Below, piece after piece: positions 40,925 through 51,559 of a DNA stretch of 64,000 nucleotides (position 1 is the first letter of the stretch; each line of letters opens with the position of its first letter). The translations under genes were made by a program, and so were the position numbers. Source of the DNA: Prorocentrum cordatum (lineage: Eukaryota; Sar; Dinophyceae; Prorocentrales; Prorocentraceae); contig CAUYUJ010019928.1 in assembly GCA_963575745.1 (NCBI GenBank), positions 30,001 through 94,000 on the forward strand. Reading direction: 5' to 3'. The notes under the pieces were generated by a model. The model had not been told where the DNA came from. It searched no databases and saw nothing but the letters and a program-made list of their open reading frames with translations.

Positions 40925-41440
40925 CTTATACAGTGTGAACCAGCGTGGACCCCATACAGTGTGTTCTAGCATAGCATATGGTGATACCCATGTGATGCAA
41001 TATGTGTGGTGCATACGATGTGATGCATTATAGATGGAGCTGAACATGTTAAAACATCTAGGTGGTGCGAGCCGTGTGATGCAACGGATGTAGGGTAGTA
41101 TATGTTGAGCCATCTATGTGGTGCAATAGATGTGGTGTAAGTTATGTGGTGCAGTAGGTGTGGTGTAAGCCATGTGGTGCAATCTACGTTGCGCAATATG
41201 TGTGCTGCATACTATGTGATGCGTGCTATGATGTGACATCGGTGTTGATCAATGTATATGATGCAACACATGTGGTGCAACACATGTGGTGCAATCTATG
41301 TTCAACCGTATAGGTGCGGTGTATGCTATGCGGTGCCGTCTATGTGGCTCAGTCTATGTGCTGCATGCTTGTTGGCGCAGTACATGCGTTGTTGCGTATG
41401 TGCTGTGTGGCATGGGCGAATCCCATGTGGTGCAACGATT
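40925..41440. repeat. Degenerate TATGTGGTGCAATAG repeat
   Basis: About 500 bases of short diverged units around TGTGGTGCAA, ATGTGATGCA and CTATGTGGTG with irregular spacing near 20 bp. Confidence 0.75.
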
Positions 41441-41499
41441 GGCTTACAATCGATTGGGTTGCAGTCGATTTGGGCTGCAACTGGCTGGGAGCGGGGTGC

Positions 41500-41765
41500 A
41501 GCGGGGCGGCGGCGACGGGCGGCAACAAGAAACGGACCAGACAAACGAGCCCAAGCAACGGGCGGCGTCGAGGCGGCGACGGAGCGGCGATGGCGGCAAC
41601 AAGGCGTCGGACCCGACAAACGAGCCCAGACGACAGGCGGCGACGAGGCGGCAAGAGCGGGGCGGATCTGACAACTGAGCACAGACGACGGGCGCGACGA
41701 GGCGGCGACGGGGCGGCGACGGCGGCAACAAGGCGGCGGACTCGACAAACGCGCCCAGTTCCTCA
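41500..41765. repeat. Degenerate CGGCGACGAGGCGGCAACAAG repeat
   Basis: Three to four diverged units of CGGCGGCAACAAGGCG and GACAAACGAGCCCAG. Non-coding in appearance. Confidence 0.65.
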
Positions 41766-42163
41766 GAAGACATGTAAGAACCCCTAAGTGCAAGCATTGT
41801 TTGGTGAATGACCGTATCGCCGTCTACCTCTAAGGTGTATCCTGGTCGAAGGGCCCCCTTCTGTGGGGACACCACCTCTGGGATCAAGCTGCCTCGGGGC
41901 TTCATTATAGCCAGGACCAGAAGAGGACGAGGAGGAGGAGGATATGGCTCTGTTAGGTATAGGGCAGTCGTGTCCTCTTACAGGCTGCTTTTGGACGAAC
42001 AACTAGTCAAACGATGCATCAACAATGCGTAAAATACTAATCAACTAGCCGCACGACGATTTTTTGACTATTTCCTAATCGTCCTGTGGTGTTGGGTCCT
42101 CGTTCTGAAGAGACGGTCCCCGCGTTCTTCCCCTTCACCTCCCCGTCCTCTTCTCCGCCGCCC
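41766..42163. other. Spacer, no gene seen
   Basis: Short frames only. Contains a small GAGGA run near 41925-41945. Confidence 0.45.
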
Positions 42164-43735
42164 GCATGCGTCCCCGACGCCCAATTTTGCACACCTCTCA
42201 CACGTTTCGTGGCCCCGTATGGGGGCTCCACCGAAGGCCCCAATGCCACCGCCCGCATGCGTCCCCCACACCCAATTTGGCACACCTCTCACACGTTTCG
42301 TGGCCCCATAGGGAGCTCCACCGACGGCCCCAGTGCCACCGCCCGCATGCGCCCCCCACACCCATTTCAGCACACCCCTCACACGCTTCGTGGCCCCATA
42401 GGGAGCTCCACCGAAGGCCCCCGTGCCACCGCCCGCATGCATCCCCCACACCAATTTCAACACACCCCTCACACGTTTCGTGGCTCCATAGGGAGCTCAA
42501 CCGAAGGCCCCAGTGCCACCGCCCGCATGCACCCCCATACCCAACTTGGCACACCCCTCACACGTTTCGTGGCCCCATAGGGAACTCCACCGAAGGCCCC
42601 AATGCCACCGCCCGCATGCGTCCCCCACACCCATTTCAGCACACCCCTCACACGTTTCGTGGCCCCATAGGGAGCTCCACCGAAGGCCCCAGTGCCACCG
42701 CCCGCATGCGTCCTCACACCCAATTTGGCACACCCCTCACACGTTTCGTGGCCCCATAGGGAGCTCCACCGAAGGCCCCAGTGCCACCGCCCGCATGCGT
42801 CCCCCACACCCAATTTGGCACACCCTCACACGTTTCGTGGCCCCATAGGGAGCTCCACCGAAGGCCCCAGTGCCACCGCCCGCATGCGTCCCCCACACCC
42901 ATTTCGGCACACCCCTCACACGTTTCGTGGCCCCTTAGGGAGCTCTACCGAAGGCCCCAGTGCCACCGCCCGCATGCGTCCCCCACACCCAATTTGTTCG
43001 TGGCCCCTATAGGGAGCTCCACCGAAGGCCCCCACCGCCCGCATGCGTCCCCCACGGCACACCCCTCACACGTTTCGTGGCCCCCTAGGGAGCTTCACCG
43101 AAGGCCCCAGTGCCACCGCCCGCATGCGTCCCCCACACCCAATTTAGAACACCCCTCACACGTTTCGTGGCCCCATAGGGAGCTCCACCGAAGGCCCCAG
43201 TGCCACCGCCCGCATGCGCCCGCCACACCCAATTCGGCACACCCCTCACACGTTTCGTGGCCCCATAGGGAGCTCCACCCATGCCCCAGTGCCACCGCCC
43301 GCATGCGTCCCCCACACCCAATTTGGCACACCCCTCACACGTTTCGTGGCCCCATAGGGAGCTCCACTGACGGCCACAGTGCCGCCGCCCGCGTGCGTCC
43401 CCCACACCCACTTTGTCAAACCATTCGCACGTTTCGTGGCCCCATAGGGAGCTCCACCGAAGGCGCCTGTGGCTGCGCTCGCATGCGCCCACCGCACCCA
43501 TTTCGGCACAGCCATCACACGTTTCGCGGCCCCATAGGGAGCTCCACTGACGGCCCCAGTGGCTGCGTTCGCATGCGCCCACGGCACCTATTTCGGCACA
43601 CCTCTCACGCGCTTCGAGGCCCCATCGGGAGCTCCACCGACGGCCCAAGTGGCTGCTTTCGCATGCGCCCACCGGACGAATTTTGGCACACCCCTAACAC
43701 ATTCCGTGGCCCCGTAGGGAGCTCCTGCGACTGCG
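42164..43735. repeat. Tandem array of 90-bp units
   Basis: About 17 copies of a 90-bp unit containing CACCCCTCACACGTTTCGTG, GCCCCATAGGGAGCTCCACC, GAAGGCCCCAGTGCCACCGC and CCGCATGCGTCCCCCACACC. Middle units are nearly identical and distal units (after about 43390) more diverged; two units near 43000-43070 have deletions. As 90 is divisible by three, long repetitive frames exist on both strands. Single-base indels and the absence of any domain argue against translation. Confidence 0.95.
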
Positions 43736-44162
43736 GTGCGCACACCGACGGCGCTCACAACCGTATGATTATGGTTGGGTCCCCCGCCCGGCTAGTTTTG
43801 AACCTTCTCGCCGCAGAAGGGACAGGCCCGACTTCATGTTAGGTTTGAGTGAAAGGTGGGGGAAGGCAAAAAGGGAAACTTTTTGCTTGGCCACGATTAC
43901 AACTTGCTCACGAACCCACCTGCGGTGGCCGTCAATCCCACCCGCAAGCCACCCCACCATAAAAATCATCTCTCCCCTCGTGAGAACCGCATCGAATACA
44001 GCGTCGACGACGAGGACAACGACCTTGGCTTCGCCTTTGCTTCGGGGCGAGCCCGAGCCGGTGCCAGCCTCGCCGGCCGGCAGCCGGCCCCCCGGGCTCT
44101 GCCGGGGGGCGCCGCCGAGGCCGACGCGCCCAAGGGGGGGGGGAAGGGGAGAGGGGGCCTGC
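43736..44162. other. Spacer, no gene seen
   Basis: Nothing recognised besides Ala/Pro/Gly-rich frames leading into the next microsatellite. Confidence 0.45.
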
Positions 44163-44297
44163 GCCTCCTCCTCCTCCTCCTCCTCCTCCTCCTCCTCCTC
44201 CTCCTCCCCTTCCGCCTCCTCCTCCTCCTCCTCCTCCTCCTCGTCCTCCTCCTCCTCCTCCTCCTCCTCCTCCCCCTCCTCCTCCTCCTCCTTTTCA
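44163..44297. repeat. TCC microsatellite
   Basis: Two long TCC runs with a few CGC and GTC interruptions. Confidence 0.95.
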
Positions 44298-45433
44298 TCC
44301 TCCTCATGTCCTCCAACAGCGGGATTTGGGGACGAAGAATCAAACACTACCAACACGTGCCCCAACAGTGGTCCCACGCGGTCGAAACATCGTCCCCAGA
44401 CTGTGACGATTTCTGAGTATTCGTCCCGTAGAGGGACACGCCCGGCTTGAGACTAGGTGCGATCGCGCCTCATCTGACGTCCTTCTCCTCCCTCCCATTT
44501 CTTCCCGTGGCGCTGATATTTCCGAATCCGCGGACGCGCGTCATAGTTGCCCTTCGGCTCCCACATAAAGACCACTTCGTGTTATGCGCAATCGGAAAGA
44601 AAAGAAGCGGCGTGCGCTGGGGAAACAGGCGGCGGGTGAGCAGGCCGATGGGCGGGAGGAGAAGGACGAGGACGAACATCGGCAGCAGGAACTAAAGCGG
44701 AAGGATTGGGAAGAACAGGAGGACCAGGGGAAGGCAGAGGGGGGGAAATGAGGGGGGCGACAACGATCAAGAAAGACTCGGATTCAGACAAGTGGCCCAC
44801 GCTGTGGCTGGACGGACAGCAGCAACAGAAACTGGAGTGGAACCAGCGGGAGGAACAGGAGGACCAGGGGAAGGCGCAGGAGGGGAAATGAAGGTGGACC
44901 ACGATGAAGCAAGACTTGGGCCCAGAAAAGTGGCTCGCGCTGGGGCGAGAGCGCCATTCTGAACGACGGGAGCAGAGCGCCGATCCGAAGATGAGGCCCA
45001 CGCTGCAGCGGAAATACCATTTTGAAGCACCGAAAGCAGTAGGACATCCAGTGTAAAAAGGAATGCGCGGCGGGGCGGGAGATCTGCGAGACCACTTGGA
45101 GGAAGATTGTTCAGCCGCGAAGAGCTGAGGTGGGCGGGAGGGCAGGGTGAAGAGGGAGGCGGCAGCGACAGGGGGAGCTCCCGAACGAAGTGAACCCCAC
45201 CCTCCCCCCAGAAATCGTGGGGGGTAGGGGTAGGGTTCGCATGTGGCCCCCTACTCTCGTGTGAGGCGATCGCAGACATGGCTCACGCGGGCGTGGATTA
45301 GCGACGGGTCCCGCCTTCAGGGGGAAGCCGCGAATTTCTGCCGCCGAGCGAGGCGGCACTGGCCGTACTTTGTGGATCTGGCGGCCGCGCGCCAGATCCA
45401 TGGGCCCCCTCAGATGCCGCCCGCCCGACACGC
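44298..45433. repeat. Spacer with a short tandem duplication and a G/C hairpin
   Basis: AGAACAGGAGGACCAGGGGA and its neighbourhood occur at about 44711 and 44852 (period about 141). Related AGTGGC-C-CGCTG segments lie near 44790 and 44924. At 45193-45240, GAACCCCACCCTCCCCCC pairs imperfectly with GGGGGGTAGGGGTAGGGTTC. No gene seen. Confidence 0.5.
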
Positions 45434-45632
45434 ATCGGCGGCGAGCGAGGGGGGGAAGCGAGAAGGAGAAAGCCTTCTCGGAAGGCTCGGAAGTCCTCCG
45501 GCCTTCCGACAAGGCTTCCGAGCCTTCCCAGAAGGCGAACAAGAGACTTCTCGGAAGGCGCGAGGGCTTCTGAGAAGTCCCGCCGCCTGAGAAGGCTTTC
45601 TCGTTCTCACCTCCCCTCGGCGCGCCGCCGAT
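45434..45632. mobile_element. MITE-like fold-back element, GAGAAG family, copy A
   Basis: Left arm 45434-45480 begins ATCGGCGGCGAGCGAGG and continues GGAAGCGAGAAGGAGAAAGC. Right arm 45589-45632 is its reverse complement with several mismatches. The interior repeats CTTCTC/GAGAAG/AAGGC words. It shares terminal sequence with 46565-46764; a further solitary terminal segment lies at 45795-45835. Confidence 0.75.
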
Positions 45633-46564
45633 ACTGGTTTCCGAGCCGTGGCTCGGGTCTCCGGCGGCCGTTGGGGACGATCCGCGCACCCCTGGAGCGC
45701 CCTCGGCGAGGCGACTCCGCTGGAACGCATCCCGAGGCTGGCACGCCGCCGAGAACCAGCGAAAGCGCCCGATCACCTCGAACCTCGAGCGCTTCCCCCT
45801 CCTCACTTCCCCCCCCTCGTGCTCGCCGCCGAACAAAGAGCGGCTTCCCGCCCGTCCTCCTGCACACCTTCGAGCTGAACCAGTCCCAGCCCGCGCCCAG
45901 CGCGCGCCCGTGCTCGTTCCTCGGCGGCGGCGGCGGCGGCGCGGACCCCAGCCGATGGAACCAGAAAAGGACCCCTAACCCTTTTGGGGGGGGGGGACCT
46001 AAGCTTAAGCCAAAAGGAAAAAAATGGGGGACGATTTTTCGACTATTTTTGATCCTTTTTGAATACGGTTTGACAATTTTTTAGTTTTCGTGCCTGTAGG
46101 GGGGCATGCCCGATCCAAACCTAAGCTAGGAGGGCCAGAAACATTGCTCCGAATTTCTGAATAAGCGTCGGGGGGGCGTCACCCTGGACGACAGCCCCAC
46201 ATCGACCCCCGTCGCGGGCAGCCACCGCGCGCCGAAGGCGCTCCGACCCCCGTCGCGGCGCGACGACGAGGCGAGGTTGACCCCCGTCGGGGGGGTACTG
46301 ACTCCCCACGCTTATTATGAAACCCAGAGTGGGAATATGGGGTCTTGTCTGCAGATGTATCAGGCCAAGCCGCCCAGCGTTATCATCCCCAATGCGAAGA
46401 CGGGGACCTCAGTGAGGCCACGTCTTCATCGTGCTATTAGGGTTAGGGGTTCTTTTGTGCTCGATGGCCAGCAGCGTCCGCAGGCGGCACAGGCGGCACG
46501 GGTTGGCAGCCAGCGGCGGCCCTCTTGTGACTCACTGTAGGACGCCTCCAGGGGCCTCCCAAAT
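45633..46564. other. Spacer, no gene seen
   Basis: Includes a solitary GAGAAG-family end (45795-45835) and a T-rich segment near 46020-46090 that ends in TTTTTAG. Short direct repeats of GACCCCCGTCG occur at 46204-46285. Confidence 0.45.
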
Positions 46565-46764
46565 GTCGGCGGCGAGCGAGGGGGGGAAGTGAGAAGGAGA
46601 AGGCCTTCTCAGAAGGCGGCAGGACTTCTCAGAAGCCCTCGCGCCTCCTGAGAAGTCGTTTTGCCTTCGGGGAAGGCTTAGAAAACTTCTCAGAAGGCCT
46701 GGGGACTTCCGAACCTTCCAAGGAGGCCTCCTCCTTCTCGCTTCCCCCCCTCGCTCGCCGCCGA
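46565..46764. mobile_element. MITE-like fold-back element, GAGAAG family, copy B
   Basis: Arms 46565-46604 (TCGGCGGCGAGCGAGGGGGG, then AAGTGAGAAGGAGAAGGCC) and 46725-46764 are reverse complements at 38 of 40 positions. The 120-base interior is made of CTTCTCAGAAG and GGCCTTC words. There is no coding capacity. Confidence 0.8.
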
Positions 46765-46806
46765 AAGTGGGGTCCGCGTAGGGGTGGTCGCGGGGTCGCG
46801 CCGTCG

Positions 46807-46893
46807 GCGTGGAGAAGCTCGGGCTGCACATTGAGCCGCAGCGCCGATGCAGCGGCGGTGCGGCACGATCGCCCGACCCCATCTACTCGGACT
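46807..46893. repeat. GATGCAT-family repeat, copy 3 (partial)
   Basis: CTCGGGCTGCACATTGAGCC, then CGCCGATGCAGCGGCGGTGC and CGACCCCATCTACTCGGAC, match the loop and right arm of the element at 15900-16083. Confidence 0.55.
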
Positions 46894-47869
46894 CCGCCCG
46901 GAAGGCCTCGTGCCTCGAGTCGTGACGCCGCCCGCCCGCTTGGATGGAACATCTGGGGATCTCCAGCGGCTGGGGCCTCCATGGGGGCGCCAGCGGCCTC
47001 GATGAGCCCCCCGTTCTACGGAGTCGAGTGCATCTGCCCTCCTGGGTGATGTCACCCCAGCTGCTCCCACTGGAGCGAACAGACACTTCTGGGCCCTATC
47101 CGACCCCTGACATGCGCTGCCCGCGAGACCTGCCGGAAAAAGCAAGGCCCCACCCGACTCGCTGCGCGGATTGCGCTGCTTGAGCGTCCGCCCCGAGAGG
47201 CACCCCATGCACGTTTCCTGTGGGCTATCGGGGGCAATCCGATCTCCGGCTTCCTCGGGCAGGTGCCGAGAAAGCACCAGCACTGGTCCTGGCTGGCCCC
47301 CTCCTGGAAAGGGCCCCTTGGGAACCGTCGCGCTCCCTTGGGCCGTGTTGGGGCAATGCTGGGGCCCTGCTGGGCCGTCTTGGGGCCGCCCGTGGCCGTC
47401 CTGGCGCCCCCCTGCTGAAAATGGGGCCGCCGCGGGTGCCGCCTTGGAATGTCGGAAGCCCGCCACCTCCCACTATCCCCACTCCCCCCCCCCCGCCCAG
47501 CCCACCCACCCTGCACCCTCCTCCCCTCCGCACTCCGCCCGCCCCCCCCCCCCTCCCTCCGCCCTCCGCATTCCGCCCTCCACTTGCTTCCTCCATCCCA
47601 ATGCTCATTGGAAAATAACTGTCGTCGTCGTCCTCGCCCTCGTCCTACAACCTCCTCTTCCCCTCCTCTCTCCCCCTCCTCTTCCGCTTCTTCTCCTCCT
47701 CCTCCTCCTCCTCCTCCTCCTCCTCCTCCTCCTCCTCCTCTCCTCCTCCTCTCCTCCTCCATCCCTCTTCCTCATAAATGCCACCTCACTGTCGCACATC
47801 GGGACGGGTCGGCAGGACGGGCTGGGCGTTTCGCCTTAGATTACCTCACCATGTATGATCCTGAAACTT
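46894..47869. other. Spacer with a TCC microsatellite, no gene seen
   Basis: TCC tract at 47688-47760, preceded by a C-rich stretch (47480-47600). Open frames on both strands are compositional. Confidence 0.5.
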
Positions 47870-48640
47870 GGAAGCTTGCAAGAGCTTCACGGATGGAGGG
47901 CGGCCCGTTCTCAAAAAGTGGCTGTCGCCTTAGCGCCGCACGCATTCGTCTTAAATCTTTGCTGCAAGAGCTTCACGGGTGGAGGGCAGAAACTGGTCAA
48001 ACATTGGCTCTCGCCTTAGCGCCGCACGTTTCACGGATGGAAGGCGGGCCGCTTTCAACAGGCTGTTATCACCTTCGCGGCACGCGCATTCGTCTGAGAA
48101 ATTTGCAGGGGTTTCACATATGGAGGGCGACCGGTATTCAAAAGATAGCTCTCGCCTTAACGCCGCGCGCATTCGTCCCAACAGTTGGCAAGAATTTCAC
48201 AGATGACGGGCGGGCCGTTTTCAACATCTGGTTCTCGCCGAGGCGCTGCGTGCACATTCGTCTTAACACTCGCCCCGGAAATTGTGTTTTGGCACGATGT
48301 AGAATTGCCAGGACGCGACAATCAGGTTGATTCGCAGTATTGACGTCCCAGAAAAAGAGTGTTCTTGCAGGATTTAGGATCGTGAGGTCGCAACAATAAC
48401 GTTGATTCGCGGCGTTGAAGTCCCAGGAGTGATGTTTTGACACGGTTGGATTTTTTCGGGCGGTTGTCTTCCAGCAGGGCTCTTCCTGCTGTGTAAACCG
48501 CAGTGCAAATAGATCCTTGTAGGGGCCTATGATGAGGGAACTTGGAGGGAGGGCTATTGCAGCATCGTTGATGCGTCTTGGGTTTGCACTGGTGCTTCTC
48601 CTCCTCCTCCTCCTCCTCCTCCTCCTCCTTCTCGTCCTCT
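47870..48640. repeat. Composite dispersed repeat, copy 2
   Basis: Five diverged units of the array seen at 35090-35510 (47875-48262), then the same middle segment including CGGTTGTCTTCCA, TAGGGGCCTATGA, ACTTGGAGGGAGGG and CTTGGGTTTGCACTGGTGCT. It ends in a TCC tract (48597-48630). It is collinear with copy 1 and in the same orientation. Confidence 0.85.
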
Positions 48641-50600
48641 TCGTCCTCGCCCTCCACCCTCTGCCCTCGTCGTGGCCCCCCCCCGCCCTGGGGATCCACA
48701 GGCGGCGCCGCGACGCACCCGTGGCCAGCAGCATGTACCGCAGCGCGGGCGGGGCGCAGACCCGCCGCCGGCCCGCGGCGGGCCAGCACCGCGCGTTGGG
48801 ACAGAGATTTTCCCCCGAAGAGAAGGAGATGCAGAAGGAGGAGGAGGAGAAAAAGGAGGAAAAGGAGGAGGGAGGCGGATGAGGGGGAAGAGGAAATATA
48901 ATGGCGGGTGGCAGTGGTGAAGTGTCAGAGACACGGCGGCAATGATCACATGAGAGATAACAGAACGACGGGCCTTTTCTCTCCAAGACTGTACAGATTC
49001 GCGGGCCCGCTGTGAGACAGATGGCAGCAAGCCCCTCGTATTCGAGTCCGGGCTACCGGGCGATGGAGACTGTCCCTCCGCAGCACACCCGCTACATAAT
49101 CCCACCCGCAATGATGTGTGAAAACATTCACCGCGAGGCCTCAACGTCGGGCGCTCGGCACTTCTCACCCATTGCTCAGGAGCCTCAGCCTGGACGGTAT
49201 ACCGTGAACCCTGGGGGCCCTGACTGCTCGCTCGTGGTCAGCCCGTGCGCCAGATGAGCTGAACTGACCAGGGCTTCGCATCGTAGCGACTCCCCGCCAG
49301 AGCGTTTGCTCGTGGGGGCCCGAATCGTGCCCGGCGTGCGCTCGAGCCGCAGCACCGATTATGCCTTCAGGCCAGGTTCGCTACCTGGCTTTACTTCCAG
49401 CGCGCTGCTGGTGTGGCCACTCGCCTTCGGGACTTTTTTGTGAGTAGATGCCGGCAGGCGTAGCTGGCCGTTGCGTCGCTTGCGCGGCTGTAGTTGGGGA
49501 GCGCCCGCGCGCCCTGGTTCGTGTGTGCGCCGATGCGGCTTGTCCAGCTGTTTGCGGCAGTGTGCCTCTAGTTGCTAATTCTCACCAATCAAAGCTGTTG
49601 ACTGGTCCGTGTGTTGGTCTGGTGACTGCTGAGTGGTAGCGACGCGACGCGTGCTGTCTGGAGGCGACCAACAGCAGCGCAGTGTCGCAGGTGCCTACCT
49701 CGGCTGTTCGTAGCTGCCCCGTCGTCGGCAGCACAGTGTGGCCAATGTGCCAGGCCACCGCGATGCATGCGAGTTGGTCTGTAAGGGGGCGTGGCTGGTG
49801 TTGCAGTATTGACCTCTGTACTGGCGTGCTGCCACCTGGTAGTGCAGGTGGTCCTGAAGTGCCAAGGTGGGGCACGAGCGCATCGCACCAGTCGAGTGGC
49901 TGGCGCGTTGTGTCTGACTGGGCTTCGCGATGAAGACGTTCATGTTGTTGTCCACGCGGCGCCAATCTCCTGCGAGACAAGACTGCCCCTTCAGTTGACG
50001 GAGAGGCTGGCCGGCCACTGATAGCAAAGAGCGGCTTATCGAAGGTGCTCGTGTCGAACGAGATCTACGACGGGCGCGTGGTCGGGTCATCCTCGCGGTG
50101 CTCGTCGCAGCTCAGTTGCCAAGTGCTGTGCTGTCAGTGCATCGGACTCAACGTGCTCAAGCCCATCGGCATGTGGCCGGTGGCTGTCAACACGCACGTG
50201 CATTCGTGCTGCACAGCGCGTTGAGGAAGACAATGATTGTGCTGTGCCAAGTGGAGGCACAATCACTTCCCGTCAATCCGTTCAAGGCGCGGCGGGGCCG
50301 GTGCTGCTGGCAGCCGCACGGGAGAGCTAGTTCGGCCAGCTCTCGTTGCACAAGACATGGGGTCGCGCACAGCCATGACGACCGCATGTTGCTGCGTGTC
50401 TCTGTTCGCTATCAGGCTCATGGCGGTGAGCCAGGTGGCTGATGTCACATGTTTAGCGACTCTGGGCGTGACCTCGCTGGCAGTGCCCTGGGACAAGCAC
50501 TGCTGCGCGCGTCGACGCGTTCGCGTGCAACTGTCCGTGCGAGGGTGCTGTCGCGATGTAGCACAAACGCTGCGCAGGCGCGCGTTGGGCAGCGCAACGC
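48641..50600. other. Spacer, no gene identified
   Basis: About 2 kb with lower repeat content and many short frames on both strands; none shows a recognisable motif. The sequence around 49440-50600 is enriched in GTGT and GCGC words. Confidence 0.45.
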
Positions 50601-50610
50601 CGCGCCCCAA

Positions 50611-50958
50611 TCACCGCTCCCGATAGTCACCGCTCCCGATAGGGGCTGACGCGGGGGCAACGAAATAGGAATGAACGCAATGACCTGCAAGCTTCCGAGG
50701 CCCGGCACAGTTCTGCATTGGAGCTGAACTGGCGTGCCAAACCCCTTCTTGGCAGCCGAAGATCTCCGAGTTCAGCTTCGCGCTGGCGTCCGTGAGCCCT
50801 CCTTCACGAAAGGGTGGCCCTCGGCCTTCGTTGACCTTGATCTCGTCCGTGGCGTCCTGGAAGCCAACAACCTGGGAGGTCGCCGTCGGCGCGAAGTCCT
50901 TAACGGTGTTGATCACGCGGGCCTCATGTGGTGGATGTTGCTCACTTGAGCGCGCTCT
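50611..50958 (-). CDS. Unidentified coding-like fragment
   Basis: A minus-strand frame contains EQHPPHEARVINTVKDFA, then TSQVVGFQDATDEIKVNEG, and AKLNSEIFGCQEGVWHAS. The residue mix (Asp, Glu, Lys, Asn, Ile, Phe) is unlike the Arg/Pro/Ala noise around it. There is no Met at a convincing start, and the 3' part becomes compositional. It may be a decayed exon or a transposase remnant. I do not recognise the family. Confidence 0.3.
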   Translation of the reverse strand, partial: RARSSEQHPPHEARVINTVKDFAPTATSQVVGFQDATDEIKVNEGRGPPFREGGLTDASAKLNSEIFGCQEGVWHASSAPMQNCAGPRKLAGHCVHSYFVAPASAPIGSGDYRER

Positions 50959-51559
50959 GTCATATGTAATACTGCATCCGCGATGCTGTCAGCGAGCGCA
51001 CCACACAAAGCAAGGGGATATGTTTTCTTTGCTGTGCGCCACTTGCTGCGCGCGCGATCGAGCCCCACGAAGACCTCGTGAACGCCCCGTCCGTGTGAGC
51101 ACCTGCCGCGTCTGGGTGTCTCCGTCTGCCTGCCGTGTAGTGTACCCTTTCTTAATGCTGGTATTCGTGTCGGTGCCGGTGCAACTTGCCCGTGTTTGCA
51201 CTGATCAATTGGAGACGGGCGCTGCTGGTGACGCTTCTGCTGCCTCGCTGCGCCCCAAGTCTAGGATCGTTGCAGGAGTGCCTTTCCTAACATTTTTTTT
51301 GACTGGGGTTTTAGCTTCATTTGGCGCCGGGGGCCTCGCGCGCGGTTCGCAGCCGAGCAATGCCATTCAGCGCGTGCGGAGGCGCGCGTGGGCACCCCAA
51401 ACGCGCGTCGCTACTGGCAGGGGCGCCTGCAGGGGCCAAGCCGGACCACGGGCGCCCACAGGCGTGCGGGAGCACTGGCAGGCACTCCCACGCGGTCACA
51501 TCCGCGCAGGCGTGTTCGGCGAGAGCTTCCCCGCGCGCCCGCGCGCACCAACGGCTGGT

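Noticed and set aside
42164-43735. Repetitive His/Pro-rich protein, or a CRISPR array
   Set aside because: There are no unique spacers between repeats, the host is eukaryotic, and indels break the frame. It is a tandem satellite. The same reasoning applies to the 73-bp array.
46435-46455. Telomere-like TTAGGGTTAGGGG
   Set aside because: Barely two units, with no extension; no telomeric array in the window.
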